A DNA stretch of 61,597 nt. Origin: Clostridiales bacterium (GTDB taxonomy: Bacteria > Bacillota > Clostridia > Saccharofermentanales > Saccharofermentanaceae). The stretch's first letter is position 1; each line of letters begins with the position of its first letter. Position numbers and translations under genes: made by a program. Positions 25,980 to 34,271 of the stretch are shown piece after piece. The DNA is taken from the NCBI GenBank assembly GCA_017962145.1, contig JAGCVX010000033.1:1-61597 (forward strand), written 5' to 3'. The notes beneath the pieces are model-generated. The model saw only the letters and a list, made by a program, of their open reading frames with translations, was not told where the DNA came from and made no database searches.

Positions 25980-26612
25980 ATGATCAATGTCGAGAGAATC
26001 AAAGGCGGAACAGATAACTGTTATCTCGTTTCTGAAGGAAAACAGGCCATCCTGGTGGATACCGCAAGTGGCGGAAATCTGGATATGGTCACGGCGGCCT
26101 GCGATAAGTATGAGATGAAGCTGATCGTGCTTACTCATGTGCATTTCGATCATGCGGAAAATGCTGCAGTGCTGTCAAAGAAGTATGGTATTCCTGTTGC
26201 TTATCACGCAAAAGATGAGGAGCTTTTCGAGAGCTTCGATAAACAGCCCCTGAAGCCGGTAGGACTGGTCGGAAAAGTCGTACTCGGTCTTTCCCTGAAA
26301 GTATTGCGGCAAACAAAAGTACAGAAACCGGAAAACCTGATCCCGGTAAAAGACGGCGATGATTTAAGTGAATATGGTATCCCTGCGAAGATCATCGAAA
26401 CACCCGGTCATACACTTGGTTCCATCAGTGTGGATGTAGAAGGAAAGCATCTTCTGGTAGGTGACGCACTGGATAACTGGATCAGCCCTGGTGTGGCGCA
26501 TCTTTACTATGACAAAGAGACGTCGGAGAAGAGTGCGGAAAAGATTCGTGCACTGGGCGATCGTATCGTGTATTACGGACATGGAAAACCTACACCAAAC
26601 GGAAAGTTCTAA
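25980..26612 (+). CDS. Metallo-beta-lactamase-fold hydrolase (A)
   Basis: 210 residues. The metal motif THVHFDH (H-x-H-x-D-H) is followed by GHTLGS, VGDALD with the bridging Asp, and YYGHGKP with the last His. This gives a complete two-metal site as in glyoxalase II or RNase Z-like hydrolases. Cytosolic. It is followed within 11 bases by a second member of the fold, so the two probably form a unit. Substrate unknown. Not a secreted antibiotic beta-lactamase: no signal peptide. Confidence 0.9.
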   Translation: MINVERIKGGTDNCYLVSEGKQAILVDTASGGNLDMVTAACDKYEMKLIVLTHVHFDHAENAAVLSKKYGIPVAYHAKDEELFESFDKQPLKPVGLVGKVVLGLSLKVLRQTKVQKPENLIPVKDGDDLSEYGIPAKIIETPGHTLGSISVDVEGKHLLVGDALDNWISPGVAHLYYDKETSEKSAEKIRALGDRIVYYGHGKPTPNGKF

Positions 26613-26623
26613 AGGAGAAAAGT

Positions 26624-27313
26624 ATGGCAAACGCGATCAAAGTCAATGAGAATACTTGGAGAATCGAAGACGGAGGCGTGCGCTTCCTGCTTTTATGCGG
26701 GGAGGAAAAAGCAGCCCTGATCGATACGGGCATGAATACTCCTAACGCAAAAGAAATCGCCGAAGATCTGACGGATCTTCCGCTGATCCTGATCAACACT
26801 CACGCCGATCCGGACCACATTTCTGGTAACGGTGCATTTGAAGAATTCTACATGTCTCCGAATGAGGAAGCAAACTACAAAAACTTCAACGGAAAAGGAA
26901 AGATCCTTCCGGTAAAAGAAGGCGATACGATCGATCTGGGTGGTCGTGTACTGCGCATTATCGACATCCCGGGTCATACTCCCGGAAGCATCGCGATCCT
27001 CGATGAAAAGAACCGCGCCCTGATCAGCGGAGATACTGTGCAGGATGGTCACATCTTCATGTTTGGACCGATGAGAAATATCGATAAGTTTATCGAGAGC
27101 CTGAAGCATCTTTCTGAATTTGAAAGTGAGTACGATGAGATCTATCCGATGCACGGTTCTTTCCCGGTCAAGCCGGAGCTGGTCGGCCAGATTCTGGAAG
27201 GCGCACAGCAGGTCAAAAACGGCGAAGTCGAAGGAAAGACTGTAGAGTTCTTCGGAAACAAAGCGCTGCTTTATCAGTTCCCATATGCCGGACTTCTTTG
27301 CGATCTGAAATGA
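26624..27313 (+). CDS. Metallo-beta-lactamase-fold hydrolase (B)
   Basis: 229 residues. NTHADPDHISGN is a T-H-x-x-x-D-H motif in which the middle His is replaced by Asp, a known variation. Then come GHTPGSIA, ISGDTVQ and a C-terminal His in YPMHGSFPV. The N-terminal ITE-like beta strands (TWRIEDGGVRFLLLCG) match the group. AAAGGAGA ribosome site. Diverged from the gene just upstream, so an old duplication or a pair with different specificity. Confidence 0.9.
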   Translation: MANAIKVNENTWRIEDGGVRFLLLCGEEKAALIDTGMNTPNAKEIAEDLTDLPLILINTHADPDHISGNGAFEEFYMSPNEEANYKNFNGKGKILPVKEGDTIDLGGRVLRIIDIPGHTPGSIAILDEKNRALISGDTVQDGHIFMFGPMRNIDKFIESLKHLSEFESEYDEIYPMHGSFPVKPELVGQILEGAQQVKNGEVEGKTVEFFGNKALLYQFPYAGLLCDLK

Positions 27314-27325
27314 AATGGTGACCGC

Positions 27326-27946
27326 ATGAAAAATCCCTGGGAAGAAATCAATCTGGATGACTATGAGAATCACATGAACCTGGAGTCGGTAAACCAGATT
27401 CCGACGCTGAATGCCATGATGAAAAAGCAGTTCGACGATCGTGATGTGGATAATGTCATGATTCTTGGCGTGGCTGGAGGAAACGGCCTGGAACATATCC
27501 GTCCTGAGAAGTTTAAGAAGGTCTACGGGATCGATATCAACGAAGAGTATCTGAAGGTCGCTGCCGAGCGATATGCGTATCTTGGAGAAGTTCTGGAGTG
27601 CATAAAAGCAGATCTGATCACGGAGGCAGACAAGCTTCCATCCACAGACTACCTGATCGCGAATCTTCTGATCGAATATATCGGAGTAGAAGCTTTTGTG
27701 AACGTGGTTCAAAAGACGCATCCGAAATATGTTTCCTGCATTATCCAGATCAATCTGGATCCGGAAAACTGGGTTTCTGATTCGCCTTATATCCACGCTT
27801 TTGACGGACTCGACGCAGTCCATCACCAGATGGATACACTCTCTTTATCTTCTGCGATGACGGATGCCGGATACAGGAAAGGCCCTGAATATACAGAAGC
27901 CCTCCCGAACGGAAAAGCATTGGTGCGTCTGGATTTCTTAGTTTGA
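27326..27946 (+). CDS. Class I SAM-dependent methyltransferase
   Basis: 206 residues. A Rossmann-type SAM site is visible: VMILGVAGGNGLEHI (loop I) then YGIDINEEYLKVA (acidic ribose contact). ADLITEADKLP matches motif II. The target molecule is not recognisable; many such proteins act on small molecules. The gene starts 13 bases after the metallo-hydrolase with only a weak binding site (GGTGACC), so translation may be coupled. Confidence 0.88.
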   Translation: MKNPWEEINLDDYENHMNLESVNQIPTLNAMMKKQFDDRDVDNVMILGVAGGNGLEHIRPEKFKKVYGIDINEEYLKVAAERYAYLGEVLECIKADLITEADKLPSTDYLIANLLIEYIGVEAFVNVVQKTHPKYVSCIIQINLDPENWVSDSPYIHAFDGLDAVHHQMDTLSLSSAMTDAGYRKGPEYTEALPNGKALVRLDFLV

Positions 27947-27984
27947 CGTATTTGTTTGCGCCGATATCGTTCATCAAAAAACTC

Positions 27985-28014
27985 TTGAACAAAACCGAAC
28001 ATATGTGCTAAAAT
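27985..28014 (+). promoter_or_regulatory. Promoter for the DUF3795 gene
   Basis: TTGAAC (27985-27990), an 18-bp spacer and TAAAAT (28009-28014), with TGC just before the -10 giving an extended element. It is 32 bases upstream of the ATG at 28046 and starts a new transcript in the 99-base gap. Confidence 0.6.
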
Positions 28015-28045
28015 AATAACATGCTATACAAGAGAGGTGGCTTCT

Positions 28046-28393
28046 ATGAAGGATTTTATTGCATACTGCGGTCTGGACTGCGAAAAGTGCGAAGCGCGCA
28101 TCGCGACAATGAATAACGACGATGCCCTTCGTCAGAAAGTGGCCAAGGAATGGTCAGTGATGAACGATGCAGAGATCACGCCGGAGATGATCAACTGTAC
28201 AGGATGCCGTGTTCCGGGCGTGAAGTTTCCGTTTTGCGAATCTATGTGTCCGATCAAGATCTGTTCTTCGGGCAAGAACTACGAGACATGTGCTGACTGC
28301 AGTGAAGTGACGACCTGTGAGAAGGCGGCGATGGTCCTCGGGAATAATATGGAAGCGCGGGAGAACCTCGGGATCATCGAGTCTTTCTCATAA
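28046..28393 (+). CDS. DUF3795-type cysteine-rich protein
   Basis: 115 residues with about ten Cys in paired motifs: YCGLDCEKCEA, NCTGCRVPG, FCESMCPIKIC and TCADCSEVTTC. This matches the small cysteine-rich DUF3795 proteins of anaerobes, which probably bind zinc or iron-sulfur; no activity is established. ATG 28046 has AGAGGTGG upstream. Its 3' end overlaps the convergent GNAT gene by 20 bases. Confidence 0.85.
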   Translation: MKDFIAYCGLDCEKCEARIATMNNDDALRQKVAKEWSVMNDAEITPEMINCTGCRVPGVKFPFCESMCPIKICSSGKNYETCADCSEVTTCEKAAMVLGNNMEARENLGIIESFS

Positions 28394-28835
28394 CGTCATA
28401 GCATAAGTGATCGCCGTTTTCGGTATCGATAACATTGTATTCCGTCTCGCGGTATCCGCGCTTGAGATAGATCTTCTTGGCAGGGAAAGACGCATCCAGT
28501 TCGATGGAATCGAAGGATGAAAAGATCTTCTCTTCCGCGAAATCCATCAGGGCTTTTCCGAAGCCTTGATGCTGGCATTCGGGAAGAACGAAGAGTCTGC
28601 AGATGTGGTTCTCAGCGACTGTTACCGTGCCGACGGTCTTTCCGTCAACATTCAGAAGGTACACGTTTCTATTTGAAATGTCGGAAACGATCTTATCCAT
28701 CGAATGGTGACGGCTGAAGAATTCGACCGCACCAGCAGGATAATATTTCGGATATACCGTATGGATCGTGACCTGAGTGATCTCATATACGATATCTGCA
28801 TCTTTAGGCTGAGCAATGATGATCTTTCTGTCCAT
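28374..28835 (-). CDS. GNAT acetyltransferase on the opposite strand
   Basis: 153 residues from ATG 28835 (GGAGA upstream). The GNAT fold is clear: an N-terminal AQPKDADIVYEITQ strand-helix, VTVAENHICRLFVLPECQHQGFGKALMDF containing the acetyl-CoA loop Q-x-x-G-x-G (QHQGFG), and the closing AKKIYLKRGYRE. It is the only minus-strand gene between 12.5 and 55 kb. Substrate unknown. Confidence 0.88.
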   Translation of the reverse strand: MDRKIIIAQPKDADIVYEITQVTIHTVYPKYYPAGAVEFFSRHHSMDKIVSDISNRNVYLLNVDGKTVGTVTVAENHICRLFVLPECQHQGFGKALMDFAEEKIFSSFDSIELDASFPAKKIYLKRGYRETEYNVIDTENGDHLCYDVMRKTR

Positions 28836-28867
28836 GAATCTTCTCCATTGTCTGTTTATTGATTTAG

Positions 28868-28876
28868 ATTGTATCA
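28868..28876 (-). promoter_or_regulatory. Extended -10 for the minus-strand GNAT gene
   Basis: Minus strand reads TGATACAAT, identical to the elements at 12533 (minus) and 22606 (plus), 33 bases before the ATG at 28835. No obvious -35. Confidence 0.45.
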
Positions 28877-28969
28877 CGGAAACTACTGAAAGAGGCTATG
28901 CTATACTGAACGAAAACGAACTATTTTCAGGCGGTTCGCCTTATCACATACAGAATTTGGAGGAATAAT

Positions 28970-29629
28970 ATGAAACAACACTATAATGAAATCCCATCTT
29001 CTCTACATGGAACCTATGCGGAGTTCTCCAGTAATTTCGGATTCGACTGGAAGGAATTCGTGATGGGGATCCCGACACCGATGTTCCTTGTGACCACATA
29101 TAAGTCCAACGGACAGCCGAATGCGACCATGCAGTCGTGGGCGACGTTTACCAGCGCGGATCATGGTAACGGATATTTCGCTGTTCTTGCCAGTGTTACA
29201 AAAGGCGGACACCTTCATCAAACGTTGAATGAGAAGAAAGAAGCGGTCATCAATTTCATGTCTTCGGACAAGTACGAAGACTGCATGAAAACGATCCAGA
29301 ATAATCAGTTTGAAGCAGATGAGATCTCCGCATCCGGACTTACCGTGGAGAAGGCGTCCTGGGTAGATGCACCGATGGTGGCAGAATGCTTTATGAATAT
29401 GGAATGCAGATATCTCTGGGAAAAAGAGATCGTACCCGGAGATGATCACGTAATGGTGTGTCTCGAAATCGTTGGTGGACATATTGACGAAGAATTCCTT
29501 GCGGACCGTTTTGGAGAAAAGAGTGTTTCGTATAACATCCACTACCCGATGGATCCGGAAAACGTGAAAGAAAAAGGATGCGACTATGTTGCAGGTCTTA
29601 AGGTTACAAACCGGTCTTACGAATATTGA
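28970..29629 (+). CDS. Flavin reductase-like (flavoredoxin family) protein
   Basis: 219 residues. The split-barrel FMN-binding pattern is visible: PTPMFLVTTYKSNGQPNATM, then SWATFTSADHG and ASVTKGGHLHQTL, then the conserved EAVINFMSS. The group includes flavin reductases and flavoredoxins that bind FMN and pass electrons in anaerobes. TTGGAGGAA upstream of ATG. It opens a plus-strand block, with the divergent GNAT gene on the other side. Confidence 0.85.
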   Translation: MKQHYNEIPSSLHGTYAEFSSNFGFDWKEFVMGIPTPMFLVTTYKSNGQPNATMQSWATFTSADHGNGYFAVLASVTKGGHLHQTLNEKKEAVINFMSSDKYEDCMKTIQNNQFEADEISASGLTVEKASWVDAPMVAECFMNMECRYLWEKEIVPGDDHVMVCLEIVGGHIDEEFLADRFGEKSVSYNIHYPMDPENVKEKGCDYVAGLKVTNRSYEY

Positions 29630-29646
29630 TTTAGGAGGAAATAGAA

Positions 29647-30216
29647 ATGAGTAACATTTATGAACAGTGCCCTGTACTTGAAAATGAAAGATGGCTGATG
29701 CGTTTTGTGAAAGAGGAAGATTCTGAAGATCTACTTAAGGTGTACGGAGATAAGCAGGCGCTTCCATTTTTCAACAGTGATAACTGCCATGAAGACAACT
29801 TCTACTACAACACGAAAGAGAAGATGGATAACGCCATCCGTTTCTGGCTGGAATCCTACACGGGAAAGTGGTTTGTCCGACTGGCGATCATCGATAAGAA
29901 CATCTCCCAGGCAATCGGTACCATAGAGATGTTCCATCGTCCGTCCGATGATGATTTTGACGGGGATGGACTGATCCGTCTGGATGTAAGATCCGACTAT
30001 GAGAAGTCTGACGAACTGCAGGAGATCCTGGGTCTTTTAGTCCCTCAAGCATACGAGCTTCTGGACTGTGAAGAGATCATCACGAAGATCCCGCTTTACG
30101 CTGTGGAGAGAATCGATGCGGCGAAGAAACTCGGTTTTGAAAAGTCTGATCGTTTCCTTGTGGGTGGCGAAGATAGATACGCCTACAAGAACTACTGGGC
30201 GATCAGAAAGGAATAA
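29647..30216 (+). CDS. GNAT acetyltransferase
   Basis: 189 residues. Starts with the RimJ/RimL-like LENERWLMRFVKEEDSEDLL, followed by WFVRLAIIDKNISQAIGTIE and the DGLIRLDVRSDYEKSDELQE region, where the usual R-x-x-G-x-G loop is replaced by a diverged SDYEKSDEL; acetyl-CoA binding may be altered. C-terminal IDAAKKLGFEKSD is typical. AGGAGGAA site, 17 bases after the flavoprotein gene. Function unknown. Confidence 0.8.
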   Translation: MSNIYEQCPVLENERWLMRFVKEEDSEDLLKVYGDKQALPFFNSDNCHEDNFYYNTKEKMDNAIRFWLESYTGKWFVRLAIIDKNISQAIGTIEMFHRPSDDDFDGDGLIRLDVRSDYEKSDELQEILGLLVPQAYELLDCEEIITKIPLYAVERIDAAKKLGFEKSDRFLVGGEDRYAYKNYWAIRKE

Positions 30217-30226
30217 GAGAGACAAA

Positions 30227-31009
30227 ATGAAATACGGATTCATCGATTACGAGATATTGGGAGAAGGTACACCGGTCTTGATCATTCACGGCTGGGGCAT
30301 CGACAGAACGACGATGCAGGGTGCTTTAGAAGTAGTGTTTGAAGCGCTTGGCGGATACAAGCGCTTCTACATAGATCTACCGGGAATGGGAAGATCCGAG
30401 CATGGTGATGTGCGAAATTCGGATGACATTCTTTCTATCCTTCACGGATTTGCCGAAGAAGTCATCGGAGAACCGTTCATTCTGGTGGGACAGTCCTATG
30501 GCGGATTACTTGCCAGAGGTTTCGTAAATAAGTATAGTAGTCTGGTAAAGAAAATGATCCTTTTAGTTCCTTGCGTAATCCCCGGAGTGCGGCAGGGACG
30601 CGTCGAGCCGCTTCAAGTCGTGGAACGTGACGAAGAACTGCTCTCATTACTTCCGAAGGAAGACTATGAGAGTTTTACTCTTATGAATGTGGTACTGACA
30701 AGGCCTGTATGGGAGAGATATAGAAGATATCTTATGCCGGCCCTGGCGCGGGCAGACTGGGCGTATCTGAACTCGGATCTGGAAGGAAGTTTTTCTTTTA
30801 ACGTGGATGATATGGATCCGGTTTCGATACCGACTCTTATCATCACGGCAAAACAGGATACGGAAGTGGGATATAAGGATCAGTTCGATCTTATGGAGAT
30901 CTATCCGAATTCCACTTATTGCGCAGTGGAGAAAGCAGGACACAACCTGCAGATCGAACAGCCGGAGATCTTTGAAGGAATCCTTCGTTCCTGGCTGACT
31001 ACGCACTGA
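30227..31009 (+). CDS. Alpha/beta hydrolase
   Basis: 260 residues from ATG 30227; a longer upstream frame runs through the previous gene and is rejected. The fold markers are HGWGIDR (oxyanion region), nucleophile Ser in VGQSYGG, acid in TAKQDTEVG and His in VEKAGHNLQ. Probable esterase, lactonase or C-C hydrolase acting on a small molecule; the substrate is not evident. It follows the GNAT gene by 10 bases and is probably co-transcribed. Confidence 0.9.
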   Translation: MKYGFIDYEILGEGTPVLIIHGWGIDRTTMQGALEVVFEALGGYKRFYIDLPGMGRSEHGDVRNSDDILSILHGFAEEVIGEPFILVGQSYGGLLARGFVNKYSSLVKKMILLVPCVIPGVRQGRVEPLQVVERDEELLSLLPKEDYESFTLMNVVLTRPVWERYRRYLMPALARADWAYLNSDLEGSFSFNVDDMDPVSIPTLIITAKQDTEVGYKDQFDLMEIYPNSTYCAVEKAGHNLQIEQPEIFEGILRSWLTTH

Positions 31010-31027
31010 AAGAAGAAAGGACAAGCG

Positions 31028-31654
31028 ATGTTACCTACAAAAGAAGAAGCACTGGAAGAGCTGAGAATCGCAGAGAAGATGAATCCCGGTCCATGGGCGA
31101 AGCATTCTTTGAATGTAGGCATCGCAGCAAGAAATATCGCAGAGAAGATCGATGGGATGGATGCCGATAAAGCATTTATCGTCGGTGTGCTTCATGACAT
31201 CGGAAGACGTGTGGGAATCGTAGATATTCCGACACATGTGTATGCGGGATACGAGTACTGCATGCAGAAAGGATGGGACGAGGTCGCAAGGATCTGTATG
31301 ACTCATTCTTATCTTCTCATGAAAGATGAGTTCTGCTATGACCCGGAAAGCGACATCGAAAAGGAAATAAAAAAGTATGTGTTCTCCATCGAGGCAGACG
31401 ATTACGATAAGCTGATCCAGCTTTGTGATGCTTTGGCTGTGGACTACGGTTTCGTAATCCTGGAAAAACGCTTTGTGGATGTAACAAGAAGATACGGCAT
31501 CATGGAAGGATATATCCGCGGATGGGAAGTCGCATTTGCCATCAAGGAAGACTTTGAAAAGAAAATGGGATGCTCCATCTACGATGTGCTTCCCGATATT
31601 GGTAAGACAACACTTCTGACACCTAAGCCATGGCATCCGCCTGTAAAAGAATGA
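31028..31654 (+). CDS. HD-domain phosphohydrolase
   Basis: 208 residues. The HD signature is complete: first His in WAKHSLNVG, paired His-Asp in GVLHDIGRR, and a later metal Asp in QLCDALAVDYGF. Typical of HDIG/HDc proteins that hydrolyse phosphate esters of nucleotides, often 2',3'-cyclic or deoxynucleotides. AAAGGA upstream. The SAP-type gene starts 4 bases downstream. Confidence 0.88.
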   Translation: MLPTKEEALEELRIAEKMNPGPWAKHSLNVGIAARNIAEKIDGMDADKAFIVGVLHDIGRRVGIVDIPTHVYAGYEYCMQKGWDEVARICMTHSYLLMKDEFCYDPESDIEKEIKKYVFSIEADDYDKLIQLCDALAVDYGFVILEKRFVDVTRRYGIMEGYIRGWEVAFAIKEDFEKKMGCSIYDVLPDIGKTTLLTPKPWHPPVKE

Positions 31655-31657
31655 GAA

Positions 31658-32263
31658 ATGGAAAGACCAGATTTTGACAGCATTAAGACGTATTCGGAGT
31701 TTTCTAAGTACTATTGGTACAGAGAAGAACTCATCAAGATATGTAAGGCCCACGGACTGAAAACGGCCAGCGGAAAGATCGAGCTGAATCAGATCATCGA
31801 GGCCTATTTTTCAGGTAAGAAAATCCTTCTTGAGAAGAAGCAGAAACGTGCGCGAAAAGTACCTGTCAAAGAACTGTCGCTGAAGACTGGACTTCTAGAG
31901 TGTGGCTTTACCTTTGGTCCTCGTTTCCGTGAGTTTTTCGAAAAACAGACGGGTGAATCACGTTTTAAATTCAATGTAGACATGGTAGCTACGGCGAAGG
32001 CCGTAAAAGAAAGCGGAGACGAATCCTTTACGCTCGGAGATCTTCTGGATATCTATTATGGAAAGAAAACCTATGCTACCTACGATCGATCTGCGCTACA
32101 ATGGAATCGATTCGTGAAAGACTTTTGCGCAGATCCGGCAACAGACAAGTTTCCGGAGAAACTCAAGGCCGCTGCGAAGCTGTGGAAGATCGTACGCGAA
32201 TCAGATCAGGAGAAAGTATATTCTCCGGAACTTTTGGACAAGTACAAAGACAGCATGGGATAA
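31658..32263 (+). CDS. SAP/DUF6434-type protein
   Basis: 201 residues. The first 50 residues (YSEFSKYYWYREELIKICKA then HGLKTASGKIELNQIIEAYF) form a SAP-like helix-turn-helix, a small DNA/RNA-binding fold. A basic linker follows (KKQKRARK), then a second conserved part (CGFTFGPRFREFF and YDRSALQWNRFVKDF). This arrangement matches proteins annotated as SAP domain-containing or DUF6434 in Clostridia and Bacilli; no activity is known. It starts 4 bases after the HD gene. Confidence 0.7.
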   Translation: MERPDFDSIKTYSEFSKYYWYREELIKICKAHGLKTASGKIELNQIIEAYFSGKKILLEKKQKRARKVPVKELSLKTGLLECGFTFGPRFREFFEKQTGESRFKFNVDMVATAKAVKESGDESFTLGDLLDIYYGKKTYATYDRSALQWNRFVKDFCADPATDKFPEKLKAAAKLWKIVRESDQEKVYSPELLDKYKDSMG

Positions 32264-32278
32264 TCCCGGGAGGGACAT

Positions 32279-33238
32279 ATGAAAGTCATCATTTTGAGCC
32301 GTGTTTTGAAAGAAAAGCAGATCGAGAAGATCAAGGCAACCGCAGTAAAAGCTGGTGCGGTCCTTTGCTTTGTGGAAGAAGAAAAAGCTATCCCCGAAGG
32401 ATTTTTAGACGCAGAAGTTCTGTATGGTTTCGGAACAGAAACCGCCAAAACGAGTACGGCACTGAAATGGTTGTGCGTTCCCTCTGCCGGAGTAGATTAT
32501 CTGATGGGGCCGGGTGCATTTGCCAATGAAGACTGCATACTTACTAATTCATCCGGAGCATATGGTGTTACGATCGCGGAACACATGATCGCGGTAAGCC
32601 TCATGATGATGAGAAAACTTACACTTACTTACGCAGAAACACTTCAAGGCGTCTGGGGAAAACCGAAGCCGCAGAAGTCGTTGAAAGACTGCCGGATCAC
32701 TGTCCTGGGAACAGGAGATATCGGAAGCAATTTCGCAAGACGCGCCAAAGCATTTGAACCGAAGGCGATGGTGGGAGTATGCCGCAGCGGAAAGAGTGAA
32801 GAGACCTGCTATGACCAGGTTGTACCGATCAGTGAACTTGACGGGATCCTTCCATCAACAGATCTTCTTGCGATGAGTCTTCCCGACACCGCAGAGACAA
32901 AAGGAATACTGTCGAAAGAGAGACTCTCGCTTCTGCCTGAAGGTGCATATATCGTGAATGTAGGACGAGGTTCGGCGATCGATGAGGATGCGCTGTCGGA
33001 GCTCCTGGAAAAGGAATATCTGGGTGGCGCGGCACTGGATGTATTCCGGACCGAACCGCTTCCGAAAGACAGTCCGCTTTGGAAGACGAAGAATCTCCTG
33101 ATCACACCGCATGTTGCAGGGAATCTTACTTTGGAATATACGCTGGATACGAATGTGGATATGTTCTGCGAGGATCTTTTGAACTATGCGCAGGGCAGAC
33201 CGCTAAAGCATATCGTTGATAGAAAGATCGGCTACTGA
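32279..33238 (+). CDS. D-2-hydroxyacid dehydrogenase family oxidoreductase
   Basis: 319 residues. NAD(P)-binding Rossmann motif VLGTGDIGSNFAR, conserved YIVNVGRGSAIDEDAL with the substrate-binding Arg, catalytic Glu in FRTEPLPKDSPLW and His in ITPHVAGN. Interconverts a 2-keto acid and a D-2-hydroxy acid; the exact acid is not predictable. GGGAGG ribosome site. End of a plus-strand group that began near 28970. Confidence 0.92.
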   Translation: MKVIILSRVLKEKQIEKIKATAVKAGAVLCFVEEEKAIPEGFLDAEVLYGFGTETAKTSTALKWLCVPSAGVDYLMGPGAFANEDCILTNSSGAYGVTIAEHMIAVSLMMMRKLTLTYAETLQGVWGKPKPQKSLKDCRITVLGTGDIGSNFARRAKAFEPKAMVGVCRSGKSEETCYDQVVPISELDGILPSTDLLAMSLPDTAETKGILSKERLSLLPEGAYIVNVGRGSAIDEDALSELLEKEYLGGAALDVFRTEPLPKDSPLWKTKNLLITPHVAGNLTLEYTLDTNVDMFCEDLLNYAQGRPLKHIVDRKIGY

Positions 33239-33264
33239 TTTCGGTTTGTATACTAACAAGATAC

Positions 33265-33293
33265 TTGAAAAATGAATGCCCGATTCAGATAAT
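33265..33293 (+). promoter_or_regulatory. Promoter for the following GNAT gene
   Basis: TTGAAA (33265-33270), a 17-bp spacer, GATAAT (33288-33293); the ATG at 33322 follows 28 bases later. A well-spaced sigma-A-type promoter in the 83-base gap. Confidence 0.6.
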
Positions 33294-33321
33294 GATGAGG
33301 TGGATTCGGAGATAGAGGACT

Positions 33322-33882
33322 ATGCAGACTCGAGAACTGACAATCGAAGAGATACGGGAAGTCTATAAGAAGTATCTGTATTACGACTTCCCTGATGATG
33401 AAAGAAAGCCGCTTTCACGGATCGAGAAATCGATCCGTGACGGCCAGTATCTCTGCGTTGGTGCATTTGACGAAGAAGAAAGGTTTCTGGCTTACGCTTT
33501 CTTCGTTTTTATCAGGGAGACATGCCTTCTGGATTACTATGCGGTGGTGCCTGCTATGCGCGGAAAAGGCATCGGATCTGCATTCCTTCGTCTTGCCATC
33601 GAAACGGCAGGATTTCCAACGACCATCATCGAGATCGAAGATCCGAGATCCGGCGATGCGGAGGAAAAAACCACCAGAGAACGAAGATTAGATTTCTATC
33701 AGAAAGCGGGGTGCGTGAATGCGAATGTTCACGTGCTGGCTTTTGGGGTAGAATATCTTTTGTTGGAGTATCCTTTACAGGGAATACATAGTGGAGAGGA
33801 GCTTTCGGAAGGGTATCGTTCGATCTACCGGTCGATCCTGCCTAAGCGCATGTTCGAGAAGTATATCTCCATAATCGAATAG
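33322..33882 (+). CDS. GNAT acetyltransferase
   Basis: 186 residues. DYYAVVPAMRGKGIGSAFLR is a textbook motif A (R-G-K-G-I-G), followed by RRLDFYQKAGCVNAN near the C-terminal strand. The N-terminal helix is tyrosine- and acid-rich (YKKYLYYDFPDDE). Substrate unknown. Preceded by its own promoter; first gene of the group leading to the Spx/ArsC-like and peptidase-Nudix genes. Confidence 0.88.
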   Translation: MQTRELTIEEIREVYKKYLYYDFPDDERKPLSRIEKSIRDGQYLCVGAFDEEERFLAYAFFVFIRETCLLDYYAVVPAMRGKGIGSAFLRLAIETAGFPTTIIEIEDPRSGDAEEKTTRERRLDFYQKAGCVNANVHVLAFGVEYLLLEYPLQGIHSGEELSEGYRSIYRSILPKRMFEKYISIIE

Positions 33883-33901
33883 AAAAGTCGAGGAAGTAAC
33901 A

Positions 33902-34252
33902 ATGTTAAGAGTATACTGCTACAGCAGATGCACGACCTGCCAGAAGGCGTTGAAGTGGCTGGAAGCCAAAGGCATCGAGCACGAAGTCATCGATATCAAG
34001 GGGCAAAATCCCGACGAAAAAACACTTCGAGAATACTATAAGATGAGCGGTCTTCCGCTGAAGCGGTTTTTCAATACGAGCGGAATTCAGTATCGTGAAC
34101 TCGAGCTTTCAAAGAAGCTTCCGGATATGAGTGAAGATGAGCAGTTTGCTCTTCTTGCTTCGGATGGCATGCTGGTCAAGCGCCCGCTTCTGGTGGGAAA
34201 AGATTTTGTCCTGACCGGTTTTAAGGAAGCCGAGTGGAGCGAGAAGCTATAA
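33902..34252 (+). CDS. ArsC/Spx-family thioredoxin-like protein
   Basis: 116 residues with Cys10-x-x-Cys13 (SRCTTC) and the ArsC/Spx features IKGQNPDEKTLREYY, FFNTSGIQYRE, LLASDGMLVKRPLLV and GFKEAEW. The fold covers arsenate reductases and the RNA-polymerase-binding regulators Spx/MgsR. With a CxxC and length 116 it fits the YffB/MgsR-like group; arsenate reduction cannot be concluded because no ars genes are near. GAGGAAG ribosome site. Confidence 0.85.
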   Translation: MLRVYCYSRCTTCQKALKWLEAKGIEHEVIDIKGQNPDEKTLREYYKMSGLPLKRFFNTSGIQYRELELSKKLPDMSEDEQFALLASDGMLVKRPLLVGKDFVLTGFKEAEWSEKL

Positions 34253-34271
34253 AGAAGATAGGAGAAAAGAT

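Noticed and set aside
25980..27313. Antibiotic metallo-beta-lactamases
   Set aside because: No signal peptides and general glyoxalase-II-like motifs; these are cytosolic hydrolases of unknown substrate.
30068..30226. N-terminal extension of the alpha/beta hydrolase
   Set aside because: The extra 53 residues are Arg/Ser-rich and read through the previous GNAT gene; the hydrolase fold starts at MKYGF, ATG 30227.
33902..34252. Arsenate reductase of an ars operon
   Set aside because: ArsC-fold is shared with Spx/MgsR regulators; no arsR, arsB or acr3 gene nearby.
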